From a bacterium (GTDB taxonomy: Bacteria > Actinomycetota > Acidimicrobiia > Spongiisociales > Spongiisociaceae), in the NCBI GenBank assembly GCA_028821575.1, contig JAPPFW010000076.1, positions 1 through 64,000 on the forward strand: a DNA stretch of 64,000 nucleotides, given 5' to 3'. Below, one piece after another: positions 9,033 through 17,260 of the stretch (positions are counted from its first letter, which is position 1; every line of letters begins with the position of its first letter). Position numbers and translations under genes: made by a program. Under the pieces are notes generated by a model that saw only the letters and a list, made by a program, of their open reading frames with translations, did not search any database and was not told where the DNA came from.

Positions 9033-9305
9033 TCAATGCCTACCGCCCATGTACCGGCGGACTATCCCTTCCGACGCCTTCTGCGCGTGAAAAACCACTA
9101 GATCGCCCGTAAGGCGATCGTATTCGCCCATGACTTCTATGGCGATGCCCTGAACAGACGGTCCCAGCAACGACAGGCCGCGGCCTCCCCGTCTCATGAT
9201 GCCTTCGACGTAGCGGAATGCGTTGGCAAGCGCACACTCGATGTCTCTCTCCGAGACGCCGTGTTTGAAGGCAGAGGGCAGATATCGGGGTATGTTGGTA
9301 TATGT
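9033..9305 (-). pseudogene. BrnT/DUF4258-like toxin-type reading frame without a normal start
   Basis: The frame reads IPRYLPSAFKHGVSERD, then ALANAFRYVEG, LSLLGPSVQGIAIEV and a final VVFHAQKASEGIVRRY. The order HGVSExDI...GPxxxGxxLEV...HA resembles RNase-fold toxins of the BrnT/DUF4258 kind. In frame, a TAG lies at 9306-9308 and no ATG, GTG or TTG occurs before mid-protein. The gene is therefore either N-terminally damaged, initiated at ATA/CTG, or subject to a sequencing error. The downstream 102-residue gene could be its antitoxin. Confidence 0.45.
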
Positions 9306-9474
9306 CTACGATAAATACAGTAGGAAAACAAGTGGTTGAAGCCTGTAGACAGGCGGTCCACACCGCTACGGTCCGATGGTGTCGGAGACCTATACTTTCC
9401 TTGACGAGCACCTCGCCCGACTTCCCGCCTGACATGAGGGTCTGCGTGTGCTTGCCGAAAGAGGGAGCGGGTAG

Positions 9475-10038
9475 GTGATACTTTCAGACCGGGACATCAA
9501 GGCGGCCTTCGAATCCGGCCGGATCGGGATCGATCCCTACGTTGCAGACCATGTGCAGCCTTCATCCGTTGACCTACGGGTGGACCGGGTGTTCCGTGTG
9601 TTCGAGAACCACCTTTACCCGTTCATCGACCCCAAGACCTACCAGCCCGACCTGACCAAGGAGATGGCGGTGGAGCCGGACGGGCGGTTCATCCTGCATC
9701 CGGGCGAGTTCGTACTCGGCTCCACCCACGAGCGGATCCGCCTGGCCGACGACATCGTGGCCCGGCTCGAAGGCAAGTCCAGCCTCGGGAGGATCGGCCT
9801 CCTCATCCACTCGACGGCCGGGTTCGTCGATCCGGGTTTCGACGGCTACCTGACGCTCGAGCTGGCCAACGTCGCCAACCTTCCGATAGCCATCTACCCA
9901 GGGATGCTGATCGGCCAGGTCAGCTTCTACCGGCTGTCCAGTCCCGCCGAGCATCCCTACGGGTCGCTGACGGCCCGCTCCAAGTACCAGGGCCAGCGGG
10001 GACCCACCGCATCCCGGATCCACGAGAACTTCCGCTAG
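9475..10038 (+). CDS. dcd: dCTP deaminase, bifunctional Dcd-Dut type
   Basis: A 187-residue homotrimeric enzyme of pyrimidine metabolism. It matches the mycobacterial type nearly motif for motif: [62 protein letters not shown]. In that type one active site converts dCTP directly to dUMP by deamination and dUTP hydrolysis. Start is GTG at 9475, in the GTGATACTTTCA context, with GGGAGCGGG upstream. It stands alone on the plus strand. The AT-rich stretch 9290-9330 upstream probably holds promoter elements. Confidence 0.95.
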   Translation: MILSDRDIKAAFESGRIGIDPYVADHVQPSSVDLRVDRVFRVFENHLYPFIDPKTYQPDLTKEMAVEPDGRFILHPGEFVLGSTHERIRLADDIVARLEGKSSLGRIGLLIHSTAGFVDPGFDGYLTLELANVANLPIAIYPGMLIGQVSFYRLSSPAEHPYGSLTARSKYQGQRGPTASRIHENFR

Positions 10039-10102
10039 CAGGGTTGTCTCCGTCGGGCTTGTGAGGAGGATCTTCTACGGGAGTGGTCTACCGTCGGCGC
10101 CG

Positions 10103-10885
10103 TTATCCGCTGCACCTCGCTCTGGCGAGGGCCTTGCGCATATCTAGCTCGGGGATGGGTCCGCTGCGTACCGCCTCATCAGCCGGGCGGCCCTCGTGCA
10201 GCACCTGTCCCAGTATCTCCGCTGCCTGGGCGAGCCTGCGACGCTGGTCCTCCACGTCTTCAGGGGTGAGCAACTCGCCGTGGCCGGGGACCACCGTCGG
10301 CCGGAGCGTGGAGCGGGCGGCGACCAGGGTGTTCGGCCAGTCGAACGGGTAGGAGTCGCCCATCTTGGGGGAGTCCCCCTCCTCCACGAGGTCGCCCATG
10401 AAGGTCACCCCGCCGCAGTGGATCAGGATGTCGGCGTCCGTGTGGCCACGGCCGTGGTACGTGGCCTCCACCTTTCTCCCGCCCACGTCTATGGAGGTGA
10501 GGGCCTCGAACGTCTCCTCCGGCGGGACGATCTGCACCCGTTCGATCTCGCAGAAGCGACTTCGCGGCATCCACATGCGGGCGTCGCGCCGGTGCTGTTC
10601 GGGACTGTCCCGCAGCGCCAGCCGGCAGAGCCGGTGGCCCCAGATGGCGGCGTCGGGGAATACGGAGTTGCCGAAGGCGTGATCCCAGTGCCAGTGAGTG
10701 TTCATGACCCAGCGCACCGGTTTGGACGTGAGGGTTCTGAGTTCACCGGCCAGCTCACGGGCTGCTTCGTGGCTCTCCCGGGTGTCGACCAGCAGCACGC
10801 CGTCCTCGCCGACCACCACCCCGATATTGAGGCGGAGGAACGGGAACCGGCGCCGGAACACCCCCTCGGACAGTTCTTGGAACAT
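10103..10885 (-). CDS. MBL-fold metallo-hydrolase
   Basis: A 260-residue metallo-beta-lactamase-fold protein. The zinc motif HWHWDHAFGN (HxHxDH) lies after strand VRWVMNTHW; later ligands are in HGRGHTDADI and MGDLVEEG, and the last histidine is probably in VVPGHGE. The overall pattern fits class B beta-lactamase-like or quinohaemoprotein-associated (SoxH/PqqB-like) hydrolases rather than glyoxalase II. Substrate unknown. There is no signal peptide, so it acts in the cytoplasm. It diverges from the TGS GTPase gene with about 120 bases between starts. Confidence 0.85.
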   Translation of the reverse strand: MFQELSEGVFRRRFPFLRLNIGVVVGEDGVLLVDTRESHEAARELAGELRTLTSKPVRWVMNTHWHWDHAFGNSVFPDAAIWGHRLCRLALRDSPEQHRRDARMWMPRSRFCEIERVQIVPPEETFEALTSIDVGGRKVEATYHGRGHTDADILIHCGGVTFMGDLVEEGDSPKMGDSYPFDWPNTLVAARSTLRPTVVPGHGELLTPEDVEDQRRRLAQAAEILGQVLHEGRPADEAVRSGPIPELDMRKALARARCSG

Positions 10886-11005
10886 CGGGAGAGCTTACGT
10901 GCGATCCGGCTCGGGCGCCGCCGGCGGCTCGGCAGCCACGTTCCGCATCGAGAGAGCCCGGATCGGCTGCCGTAGCGGTCGAGTGTGAGGCATGATTATG
11001 GGTAC

Positions 11006-12010
11006 ATGCCCACGAACGTCACCCCGGAGTACAAGAAGGCGGAGGCCGAGTACAAGGCGGCCCGGGAGCCCAGGGAACGGTTGGTGGCTTTGCGCGCGAT
11101 GCTGCGGAGCATCCCGAAGCACAAGGGAACCGAGCATCTGCAGGCGGGAATCAAGACCAAGATCAAGGAACTGACCGAAGAACTAGCCGGCCCGAGGAAG
11201 GGGGGAGCCCGCGGCGGTCCCGTGTTCACCATCCGTCCGGAAGGCGCCGCCCAGATCGCGCTGCTCGGACCTCCCAACAGCGGGAAGTCGTCGCTCCACG
11301 ACGCGCTCACCGGCTCGGGAGCGCCCGCCGGCCCGTACCCCTTCACCACCCATCACCCGCAGCCGGGAATGGTGCCGGTGGAGGACATCGGCATCCAGCT
11401 GATCGACCTTCCGCCGCTGGCCGAGGAGCACCCGCTGCCGTGGATCGGCAACGCACTCCAGCCGGCCGACGGGGCGCTTCTGGTGGTGGACCTGTCGTTG
11501 GCGGACTGCGTCACCGGCGTGGACGAGTTGGTGCGCATGCTGGCCGATAGGAGGATCTATCTGACGGGTGAGTGGCCCAGAGGCGTCGGGGCGGTTCCGG
11601 ACCCCGACGATCCCTTCTCCAAGTTCCTCCCCACCGCCCTGGTGGCCGCCCAAGCGGAACTCATCGACGATGTGGAGGGGGAAGCGGAGGTCCTGCTCGA
11701 ATTGCTCGAACTGGAGCTACCGATTCTCAGGACGTCGGTCGCCGACCGGGAGTTCGAGCATGTGGGTGCGTGGCTGTTCGAGGCTTTGGGCGTGGTCCGC
11801 GTCTACACGGAGTCGGCGGCCAAGAAGGGGGACGACCGGCCCTACACCATCAGACAGGGTCAGACACTGGAAGATGTGGCCGCCCTGATACACAAGGACT
11901 TCGTCCGGGGCCTCAAGTTCGCCCGCCTTATGCGCACCGGTTATCCCGACCGGCGCATCGGGCGCGCCTTCCCCCTACGGGACGGGGACCGCATCGAGAT
12001 CCACACCTGA
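11006..12010 (+). CDS. Obg/DRG-like GTPase with C-terminal TGS domain, degenerate G motifs
   Basis: A 334-residue protein. A helical N-terminus (EYKKAEAEYKAAREP) precedes a G domain with the P-loop LLGPPNSGKSS. A C-terminal TGS domain begins near VYTESAAKKG and ends FPLRDGDRIEIHT. Where DRG proteins have DxPG for G3 and NKxD for G4, this protein has IDLPPL and LVAAQAEL, so guanine specificity may be weak or lost. The family binds ribosomes. The ATG at 11006 is preferred over a GTG at 10985 because the latter adds only a nonconserved extension. Function in Actinobacteria unknown. Confidence 0.8.
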   Translation: MPTNVTPEYKKAEAEYKAAREPRERLVALRAMLRSIPKHKGTEHLQAGIKTKIKELTEELAGPRKGGARGGPVFTIRPEGAAQIALLGPPNSGKSSLHDALTGSGAPAGPYPFTTHHPQPGMVPVEDIGIQLIDLPPLAEEHPLPWIGNALQPADGALLVVDLSLADCVTGVDELVRMLADRRIYLTGEWPRGVGAVPDPDDPFSKFLPTALVAAQAELIDDVEGEAEVLLELLELELPILRTSVADREFEHVGAWLFEALGVVRVYTESAAKKGDDRPYTIRQGQTLEDVAALIHKDFVRGLKFARLMRTGYPDRRIGRAFPLRDGDRIEIHT

Positions 12011-12104
12011 CGATCCGGAGTCTCCGGTCCCGCCTAGCGACCTGGAGGTGCGAACCTTTCGGTCGGCCAGAGCCCTGAGTGGCGCGGTCACCGCGCTACG
12101 GCGC

Positions 12105-13490
12105 TCAACCCTGCTGACCGATGGTGTTGGTGTAGCCGTGGGGGAGGTTGTCGAAGCGGGTGTACTTGTCGGCGAAGGTGGTCTTGATCATGCCGGTGGG
12201 TCCGGCACGCTGCTTCGCGATGATGATCTCGGCGATGCCCAGCTCGCGGGTGTCCTTGTTGTAGTACTCGTCGCGGTAGATCATCAGCACCACGTCGGCG
12301 TCCTGTTCGATAGCGCCGGATTCGCGCAGGTCGCCGAGCTGGGGTCGCTTGTCCTGGCGGGACTCGAGCGCCCGGTTGAGCTGGGACACGGCGATTACGG
12401 GCACGTCGAGTTCCCGGGCCAGGGCTTTGAGGTTGAGGCTGATCTCGGCGATCTCCTGCTGGCGGTTCTCGCGGCTGCGGCCCTGCATGAGCTGCATGTA
12501 GTCGACGACCACCAACTTCAGGTCCGTTTTGCGCTTCAGGCGGCGGCACTTCGCCCGGATGTCGGTGACCGTGCGGGACCCTTCATCGGCGTGGAGGGGA
12601 ACCTTGTACAGCTTGGACGTGGCTTCCACCAGCGACGACCAAACCCGCGAGTGGTCACCCCCGCCCAGGCCGGAGCGCAGCTTCATGGAGTCCACCCGGG
12701 CTTCGGAGCCCAGCCACCGGTAGGCGATCTCTGTGGGGGACATCTCCAGGCTGAAGTACGCCACCGGCCCGTGATGCATCGCAACATGTGAAGCGATGTT
12801 CATGGCCAGGGCGCTCTTTCCCATGCCCGGGCGGCCCGCCACCACCACCAGGGTGGACGGCTGCAACCCGCCGAGTTTGCGGTCCAGGTCGACGAGGCCG
12901 GTAGGGAGGCCGGTCACGTCGAGGCCCTCGGACTCCACCTTCTCGAGCCGTTCCAGCACCTGGGCCAGCACGTTCCCCAACGCCTCCATCCCGCCGCCCA
13001 CCCGACGCTCCGCCACCCCCAGCATGGCTTGTTCCGCCTGGTCCAGCACCATGTCCACCTCGGAGTCGAGGTTCATCGCCAACGCCGATATCTGGTTGCT
13101 GGCATCCAGCATCCGCCGCCGCAGGGAATGCTCCTCCACCACCCCTGCGTAGTAGCCCACGTTCGCTGCGGACGGCACCGCGTCCCAGAAACGGACCACG
13201 AAACCGGGACCACCCGCCGCCTCCAGCTCACCACCCCGATGCAGGCGGTCCACCACCGTCACGGTATCGATCGGCTGGTTCTCGTCATACAACCGGCGCA
13301 TCGCCTCGAAGATCGTCCGATGCGCCGGCACGTAGAGATCCTCGACCGTCAAACGCTCGAACACCTCATCCGCCGCCGGGCGGGACCTCAACATGGCACC
13401 GATCACCGACTCCTCCGCCTCCACGCTGTGGGGCGGTGCGAGATGGCGGCGCGCGGGGGTCGGGCCCGTGACCCGTTCGGGCATTGTCAT
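12105..13490 (-). CDS. dnaB: Replicative DNA helicase DnaB
   Basis: A 461-residue hexameric 5'-3' helicase of the replication fork. The N-terminal domain starts HSVEAEESVIGAML; the RecA-fold motor has Walker A GRPGMGKSA and Walker B LVVVDYMQLM, with the arginine-rich SQLNRALESRQDKRP and DLRESGAIEQDAD motifs. There is no intein, though mycobacterial DnaB often has one. I chose ATG at 13490 (MTMPERV); the frame opens upstream at 13595 but lacks conservation. It is separated from rplI by 379 bases that hold tandem repeats and a TGTCACAC-type promoter. Confidence 0.95.
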   Translation of the reverse strand: MTMPERVTGPTPARRHLAPPHSVEAEESVIGAMLRSRPAADEVFERLTVEDLYVPAHRTIFEAMRRLYDENQPIDTVTVVDRLHRGGELEAAGGPGFVVRFWDAVPSAANVGYYAGVVEEHSLRRRMLDASNQISALAMNLDSEVDMVLDQAEQAMLGVAERRVGGGMEALGNVLAQVLERLEKVESEGLDVTGLPTGLVDLDRKLGGLQPSTLVVVAGRPGMGKSALAMNIASHVAMHHGPVAYFSLEMSPTEIAYRWLGSEARVDSMKLRSGLGGGDHSRVWSSLVEATSKLYKVPLHADEGSRTVTDIRAKCRRLKRKTDLKLVVVDYMQLMQGRSRENRQQEIAEISLNLKALARELDVPVIAVSQLNRALESRQDKRPQLGDLRESGAIEQDADVVLMIYRDEYYNKDTRELGIAEIIIAKQRAGPTGMIKTTFADKYTRFDNLPHGYTNTIGQQG

Positions 13491-13572
13491 GCCGGTGTCC
13501 CCATGCCGGGTCGCCCCCGACGGACCCTTCTCATTTCCCCTTCCCTTCGCTCTTCGCGTGTGCCTGCCCCTA

Positions 13573-13595
13573 AGTGTGCCGGGAGGGTGTGACAT
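13573..13595 (-). promoter_or_regulatory. Candidate RecA-NDp/PafBC-like promoter of dnaB
   Basis: On the minus strand the sequence is ATGTCACAC, then eight bases, then CACACT. The same architecture recurs at five other places in the window. The -10 is weak (CACACT). The site lies 83 bases before the dnaB start codon. It shares a run of about 25 bases with the site at 32844. Confidence 0.45.
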
Positions 13596-13600
13596 TCCTC

Positions 13601-13632
13601 TCGATCACTCGATCACTCGATCACTCGATCCA
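13601..13632. repeat. Octamer tandem repeat upstream of dnaB
   Basis: Three exact copies of TCGATCAC and a fourth partial one. Each unit carries GATC. It is the only 8-bp tandem tract seen here and lies just upstream of the candidate dnaB promoter. No DnaA-box pattern was seen in it. Confidence 0.85.
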
Positions 13633-13869
13633 GGCCTCGGCCGGTCCCGGAGGCGCGGCGACCGACGCCTCCCGGTCGGGTGGGGAAGTCACTCGGGGAA
13701 GTCGCTCGGGGAAGCGGGAAGTGACGGGACAGAGAGACAGTCCGGCCCGCCTCTCGTCCAAGCTTGCAATAGCTTACGCGGCCGCGATCGCCCGTAGTCG
13801 CCTGTTCGGCCCCCCAAATTTGTCTTTCTGCTCTGGATCCGGGTCTGACCAGGTGCGAGTGGGTGGGCC

Positions 13870-14316
13870 TCAGGCCGGTATGACGTCCAGAGTCAGCAGG
13901 ACCTCGACTTCCGGGTCAAGCGTGATCTTCACCTCGTGGAAGCCGATCGTCTTTATCGGTTCGGGCAGCGTGATCATCTTGCGGTGCAGCTTGACCTGCG
14001 ACAGGCTACGGACGGCGTCTATCACCTCGCTTCTCCCGATCGACCCGAACAGGCGGCCCTGGTCGGTCACCTGAGCGGCGATGACGATCCGGGTGGCGGC
14101 GAGTTGGTTTCTCAGGTTCTCAGCCGCTTCGAGCTCCCGCCGGCGAGCCGCTACCTTGACCCGGCGTGCCTCCTGGATCTGGTTGATCGCGCCCTGGGTG
14201 GCCTTGACAGCCAGCCGCTTGGGGAGCAGGTAGTTCCGACCGTAGCCGTTGGCGACCTCCACGACGTCGCCCTTGACACCCAGGCCGGAAACGTCGGCGG
14301 TGAGGATGAGCCTCAT
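13870..14316 (-). CDS. rplI: 50S ribosomal protein L9
   Basis: A 148-residue bL9 with the N-terminal rRNA-binding domain ([29 protein letters not shown]), a long connecting helix and the C-terminal domain ([18 protein letters not shown]). Its ATG overlaps the rpsR stop by four bases (ATGA), so it is translationally coupled. It is the last gene of the rpsF-ssb-rpsR-rplI unit. Confidence 0.97.
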   Translation of the reverse strand: MRLILTADVSGLGVKGDVVEVANGYGRNYLLPKRLAVKATQGAINQIQEARRVKVAARRRELEAAENLRNQLAATRIVIAAQVTDQGRLFGSIGRSEVIDAVRSLSQVKLHRKMITLPEPIKTIGFHEVKITLDPEVEVLLTLDVIPA

Positions 14317-14597
14317 CGGTGGCTACCTGCGTAGGGGAGGAGTGCCATCTCGCGGGCGTTCTTGATGGCGGTGGCGACCCGGCGCTGGTATTGGGCGCAT
14401 GCACCGGTGACCCGGCGGGAGCGGATCTTGCCGCGATCGGAGACGAACCTGCGTAGGGTCGCCAGGTCCTTGTAGTCGACGTAGGGAACCCGGGTGTTGT
14501 CGCACTTCAGTTGGCCGCACCCTGGGCAGACCCTCTTCCGGACCGTCTTCGGTCCCCTGGGTCGCCGCCTCCGCCTGCTGGGCGTTCTTCTTGCCAT
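14313..14597 (-). CDS. rpsR: 30S ribosomal protein S18
   Basis: A 94-residue bS18. The N-terminus is arginine-rich, and CPGC with a further Cys (GQLKC) suggests the zinc-binding form. The core [18 protein letters not shown] and [11 protein letters not shown] is typical; it binds S6 in the platform of the small subunit. It lies 15 bases downstream of ssb and overlaps rplI by four bases. The cysteine-containing form is often paired with a cysteine-free paralogue expressed in zinc shortage, which is not in this window. Confidence 0.97.
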   Translation of the reverse strand: MARRTPSRRRRRPRGPKTVRKRVCPGCGQLKCDNTRVPYVDYKDLATLRRFVSDRGKIRSRRVTGACAQYQRRVATAIKNAREMALLPYAGSHR

Positions 14598-14612
14598 GAT
14601 CCTCGACTCCTT

Positions 14613-15071
14613 CTAGAAGGGGGCCTCGTCAGGCCCGTAGGTCTCCCGGGCCACCGGTCCGGGCGGTCGGGCTGCGGGCCGTCCGCCGCCGCCCCAGTTG
14701 TCCCCGCCCCTGCGAGGGGTGCGTGTCACCGACGCCGTGGCCCACCGGAGGCTGGGTCCGATCTCGTCGATACGGATCTCCACTACCGAGCGTCGCTCAC
14801 CTTCCTGGGTCTCCCAGGACCGCTGCTGGAGGCGGCCGTTGATGATCACCCTCGATCCCTTCTGGAGCGACTCCGACACGTTCTCGGCCATCTCCTGCCA
14901 GCACGTTCCTGAGAAGAAGCTCGCCTCCTCCTCCCACTCATTGGTGTTGCGGTTCATCCATCTCCGGTTCACCGCCACACTTATTCGGGCCATCGCCACG
15001 CCGGATGGCGTGAAACGCAGTTCGGGATCCTGCGTCAGATTGCCGACCACCGTCACTGAGTTGTCTGGCAT
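14613..15071 (-). CDS. ssb: Single-stranded DNA-binding protein
   Basis: A 152-residue SSB. The OB fold starts NSVTVVGNLTQDPELR and includes FSGTCWQEMAENV and GSRVIINGRLQQRSWE. A Gly/Pro-rich linker follows, ending in the acidic tip PDEAPF, the tail that docks repair and replication partners. It sits in the ribosomal operon between rpsF and rpsR, as in most actinobacteria. A TGTCACAC-type site in the rpsF-ssb gap would give it a separate, possibly damage-induced, promoter. Confidence 0.97.
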   Translation of the reverse strand: MPDNSVTVVGNLTQDPELRFTPSGVAMARISVAVNRRWMNRNTNEWEEEASFFSGTCWQEMAENVSESLQKGSRVIINGRLQQRSWETQEGERRSVVEIRIDEIGPSLRWATASVTRTPRRGGDNWGGGGRPAARPPGPVARETYGPDEAPF

Positions 15072-15122
15072 CAGTTCTTCCTACCTCTCGTCGTGTGTGT
15101 CCTGTTGCTCTCTTCTCATGTC

Positions 15123-15145
15123 ACCATGCCCTGAGGGTGTGACAG
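15123..15145 (-). promoter_or_regulatory. Candidate RecA-NDp/PafBC-like promoter of ssb
   Basis: On the minus strand: CTGTCACAC, eight bases, CATGGT. It fills the 77-base gap between the rpsF stop and the ssb start, 52 bases before the latter. TGTCACACCCTC is shared exactly with the dnaB site. The -10 is weak, so this is the least certain member together with dnaB. Confidence 0.4.
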
Positions 15146-15148
15146 GCG

Positions 15149-15478
15149 CTATCCGTCCCGCTTCGCACCCTTCCGGGAGGCGCGAGGCGGCCCGGCTTCG
15201 GGCCGGATGATCTTGTGTCGCATCACCGTGTCGGAGAGGGACAGCGCCCGGTCCAGGGCGGTCACATGATGCGGCTCCCCCGCGAAGGTGAGGACGGTGT
15301 AATAGCCCTCGTTGGCCTTGTCGATCTCGTAGGCGAGGCGCCGCTTGCCCCAGAAGTCGATATCGGCGACGCTAGCCCCGACCTCGGTGAGGAACTTCTC
15401 GAGGATCCGCGACTGCCACCGGGCATCGGGCTCGGCCATCTCGGGCCGGTGGATGGTCATCAACTCGTACGTGCGCAT
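15149..15478 (-). CDS. rpsF: 30S ribosomal protein S6
   Basis: A 109-residue bS6 starting MRTYELMTIHRPEM, with the ferredoxin-like core DFWGKRRLAYEIDKANEGYY and a basic C-terminus. First gene of the rpsF-ssb-rpsR-rplI operon. The ribosome-binding site AGGAGGTGA is close to perfect and sits nine bases before the ATG. In many bacteria this leader carries an RNA bound by the S6:S18 complex; a CCG directly before the ribosome-binding site is compatible, but I could not fold it with confidence. Confidence 0.97.
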   Translation of the reverse strand: MRTYELMTIHRPEMAEPDARWQSRILEKFLTEVGASVADIDFWGKRRLAYEIDKANEGYYTVLTFAGEPHHVTALDRALSLSDTVMRHKIIRPEAGPPRASRKGAKRDG

Positions 15479-15807
15479 CGAAGTGCGTCACCTCCTTCGG
15501 ACATCCCGACCGGCGGTTCGCCAGGCCCGGGAAGGCACCTTCTCAGGGTGCAGGATCGTTTGTGGGAGCCACATGCAAGACATGATGCACGAGTGGCACC
15601 CGCGATTCTAGGGGTATGTAGGGCGATAACACCAAAAGGGGGCACCGTGACCGCCCGGGTCGCATGGAGCGGGGCGGGGGCGTGGGGCGGCTTCGGCCGT
15701 CCGGTGGCGACCGGTCCTGTCACCGCACCCATGCGAGGCGGAACCGGCCACTCATGTACCCGAGCCGGGCCGGTAGCATCCCGCCTGTGATCAGGGAGTT
15801 GAACTCT
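15479..15807. other. Divergent intergenic region, rpsF operon leader
   Basis: About 330 bases without a supportable gene. The left 120 bases are the presumed leader and promoter of the rpsF operon. The right half leads into the CPxC membrane protein. I saw no perfect -35/-10 pair and no obvious riboswitch. Confidence 0.5.
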
Positions 15808-16254
15808 ATGCCCGCGAGCACGTGGCTCCGTGCCCTCCTGTACGGCGGGGTGGCGGCGGTTGTGATCGCGGTGCCCTCCGACCTGATCGACACGCCCATC
15901 TTCGGCCGTCCCGTGGAGACCCGCTGGATCGACTACGTGATCCTGTTCGTTACCTCCGCGCTGATCGGGCTCATATTCGCCATCCGGCCGGCCGTGTCCG
16001 GCTCCGGCGAGCTTGCCCGGTCCCGGGATCGTGAGGGCACGCGTACCATCTGGGGCGGTTTCACTTCGTTCCTCGCGGTTGGCTGCCCGGTGTGCAACCA
16101 GGCGGTGGTAGCCCTGGTAGGCACCTCCGGAGCCCTGACATGGTGGGCGCCGGTACAACCCGTAGTCGGGTTGGCCGCGGTCGCGCTGCTGCTCTACACG
16201 CTCCGCAAACGCCTGCGGACCTACAGGCTGGCTGCCTGCCCCGTGCCTTCCTAG
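15808..16254 (+). CDS. Membrane protein with CPxC motif, 148 aa
   Basis: About four membrane segments: near residues 8-23, 42-58, 90-110 and 118-135. Between segments two and three is a cytoplasmic-looking stretch (SRDREGTRTIWGG). The third segment begins FLAVGCPVCNQAVVALVG, a CPVCN motif that could bind a metal or form a redox pair. I do not recognise the family; the motif recalls small metal or thiol-redox membrane proteins. The ATG at 15808 has GGAG ten bases upstream; an in-frame GTG at 15787 is an alternative. Its stop codon overlaps heptamer tract H3. Confidence 0.65.
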   Translation: MPASTWLRALLYGGVAAVVIAVPSDLIDTPIFGRPVETRWIDYVILFVTSALIGLIFAIRPAVSGSGELARSRDREGTRTIWGGFTSFLAVGCPVCNQAVVALVGTSGALTWWAPVQPVVGLAAVALLLYTLRKRLRTYRLAACPVPS

Positions 16255-16287
16255 GTGGTTGGTGTTGGGTGCTAGGTCTTCGGTGTA
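16253..16287. repeat. Degenerate heptamer repeat tract (locus H3)
   Basis: Five 7-bp units of the form NGGTNNN: AGGTGGT, TGGTGTT, GGGTGCT, AGGTCTT, CGGTGTA. The first overlaps the stop codon of the membrane protein. The tract at 63484 has nearly the same unit order, which points to a common origin. Confidence 0.65.
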
Positions 16288-16509
16288 AGGGGGCTCGTGG
16301 GACGCCGGTGTCTCCGGTTTCCTTTGACCTGGAAGGGTGGTGTGAAACCCCTCTGCGGGCCGTCGGCCGATGACATCTCACAAAACCCCATGTCAGAGGC
16401 TTGCATATTCCGAGAAACGCGTCTGCACCAGCCTCCCGGTGTCCTGAATCCTGCGTTCGTCGAAGTGTCCCTCGACCAACGGACCGCACCGCCGGCCCGG
16501 TGCCAAGAC

Positions 16510-16678
16510 CGCGAAAACCGCCGGGAGGGTCGCCTCCGGCGGGTCCCAACCCCGGCCGCCGCCTCCTCGGCGCCTGAGCGCGTCCCGCCGTCCCCTCTCC
16601 GAGGGTCGAAGAACAGGATGGTCCCGGCACTGGTCCGGTCGGTACCGAAACACGGACCGTTGGTGCTTCGCAACTACC
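16510..16678 (-). ncRNA. Candidate small RNA between damage-type promoter and terminator
   Basis: The 480-base gap 16255-16735 has no convincing gene. On the minus strand a strong promoter of the TGTCACA class (16683-16705) fires into it, and 160 bases on a GC-rich hairpin followed by TTTT ends the unit. A transcript of about 165 nt is predicted. A reading frame beginning TTGCGAAGCACC runs through it but has random-looking, Arg-rich translation. The start and the GGTTTTCGCG segment resemble the region downstream of the similar promoter at 32844. This is an inference from signals only. Confidence 0.35.
16514..16542 (-). terminator. Candidate intrinsic terminator of the small RNA unit
   Basis: On the minus strand CCGCCGGAGG, a short CGAC loop, then CCTCCCGGCGG followed by TTTT. 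The stem is about ten GC pairs with one bulged base. Confidence 0.55.
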
Positions 16679-16682
16679 TTCC

Positions 16683-16705
16683 AGTATGCGGCGGGCCTGT
16701 GACAG
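16683..16705 (-). promoter_or_regulatory. RecA-NDp/PafBC-like promoter facing a gene-less region
   Basis: On the minus strand: CTGTCACAG, eight bases, CATACT, with TTGAT just upstream at -35 spacing. It points away from the gamma-glutamylcyclotransferase gene and into the 16255-16678 gap. No protein gene follows it. Confidence 0.5.
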
Positions 16706-16735
16706 ATCAATCCCTCGTATGGCGAAAACGGTCGC

Positions 16736-17215
16736 ATGAAGTCAAAAGAAACAAAGATTCAGGACACGCGGAGGGCGGCTGCGATACTCGGCGCCTCCGA
16801 ACGGCTGCCTCTGGCGGTGTACGGCACTCTCCGCCCCGGGTTCGGTAACCACCGGCTGCTGGCCGGACGGAGCCGCCGGGAGGAACCGGGGCTGGTCGAA
16901 GGATACGAACTGCTGGTGGATCGCATTCCCTTCGCCCGCCGCCGCGCTGGCCGGTGTGTGGTGGTGGAGGTCGTCTGGCCGATTCCCGCCGTCTACGACA
17001 AGGTGCTCGCCGATGTCGACTACCTGGAGGGATACGATCCCTCCGGAGATCCGGCCGAGAACCTCTATCGGCGAGTCGCGGTAACCGCGACGACCGGGCA
17101 GGATGAGCACGTCCGGGCATGGCTGTACGAGGTCGGTCCCTTGGGCGAGTCCTTCCTCCCCTCGCGGGTTGTCCATGTACCGAGCGGAGACTATGCCGAC
17201 GTGGAGTACCGCTGA
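16736..17215 (+). CDS. Gamma-glutamylcyclotransferase-like (AIG2/GGCT fold) protein
   Basis: A 159-residue protein. The N-terminal YGTLRPGFGN (residues 29-38) is the substrate-binding loop of the GGCT/AIG2 fold, and the middle has DVDYLEGYDP with an acidic residue at the expected catalytic place. Such enzymes release 5-oxoproline from gamma-glutamyl compounds, though many bacterial members are uncharacterised. It starts at ATG 16736 with a lysine-rich N-terminus of about 20 residues before the domain. The neighbour on the other strand makes pyroglutamate from N-terminal glutamine, an interesting but possibly accidental pairing. Confidence 0.85.
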   Translation: MKSKETKIQDTRRAAAILGASERLPLAVYGTLRPGFGNHRLLAGRSRREEPGLVEGYELLVDRIPFARRRAGRCVVVEVVWPIPAVYDKVLADVDYLEGYDPSGDPAENLYRRVAVTATTGQDEHVRAWLYEVGPLGESFLPSRVVHVPSGDYADVEYR

Positions 17216-17260
17216 GGGGTGGCTGCCGGCCCATCCGGTCCTGCCCCGGATGCTCATCGG

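Larger units (their letters stand above)
13491..13869. other. dnaB-rplI intergenic region
   Basis: No gene is supportable in these 379 bases. From the dnaB side they contain the candidate damage-type promoter at 13573-13595, an octamer tandem repeat at 13601-13632 and a 13-bp near-tandem repeat starting GGGGAAGTC at 13682-13707. A short T-rich stretch around 13820-13835 lies downstream of rplI. Confidence 0.6.

Noticed and set aside
9040-9435. A 131-residue minus-strand frame over the toxin-like region
   Set aside because: The translation is Arg/His-rich without domains, while another frame on the same strand shows toxin-like motifs.
15479-15600. S6:S18-binding leader RNA ahead of rpsF
   Set aside because: Plausible from family knowledge and a CCG near the ribosome-binding site, but I could not draw the required stem with confidence, so it is not listed as a feature.
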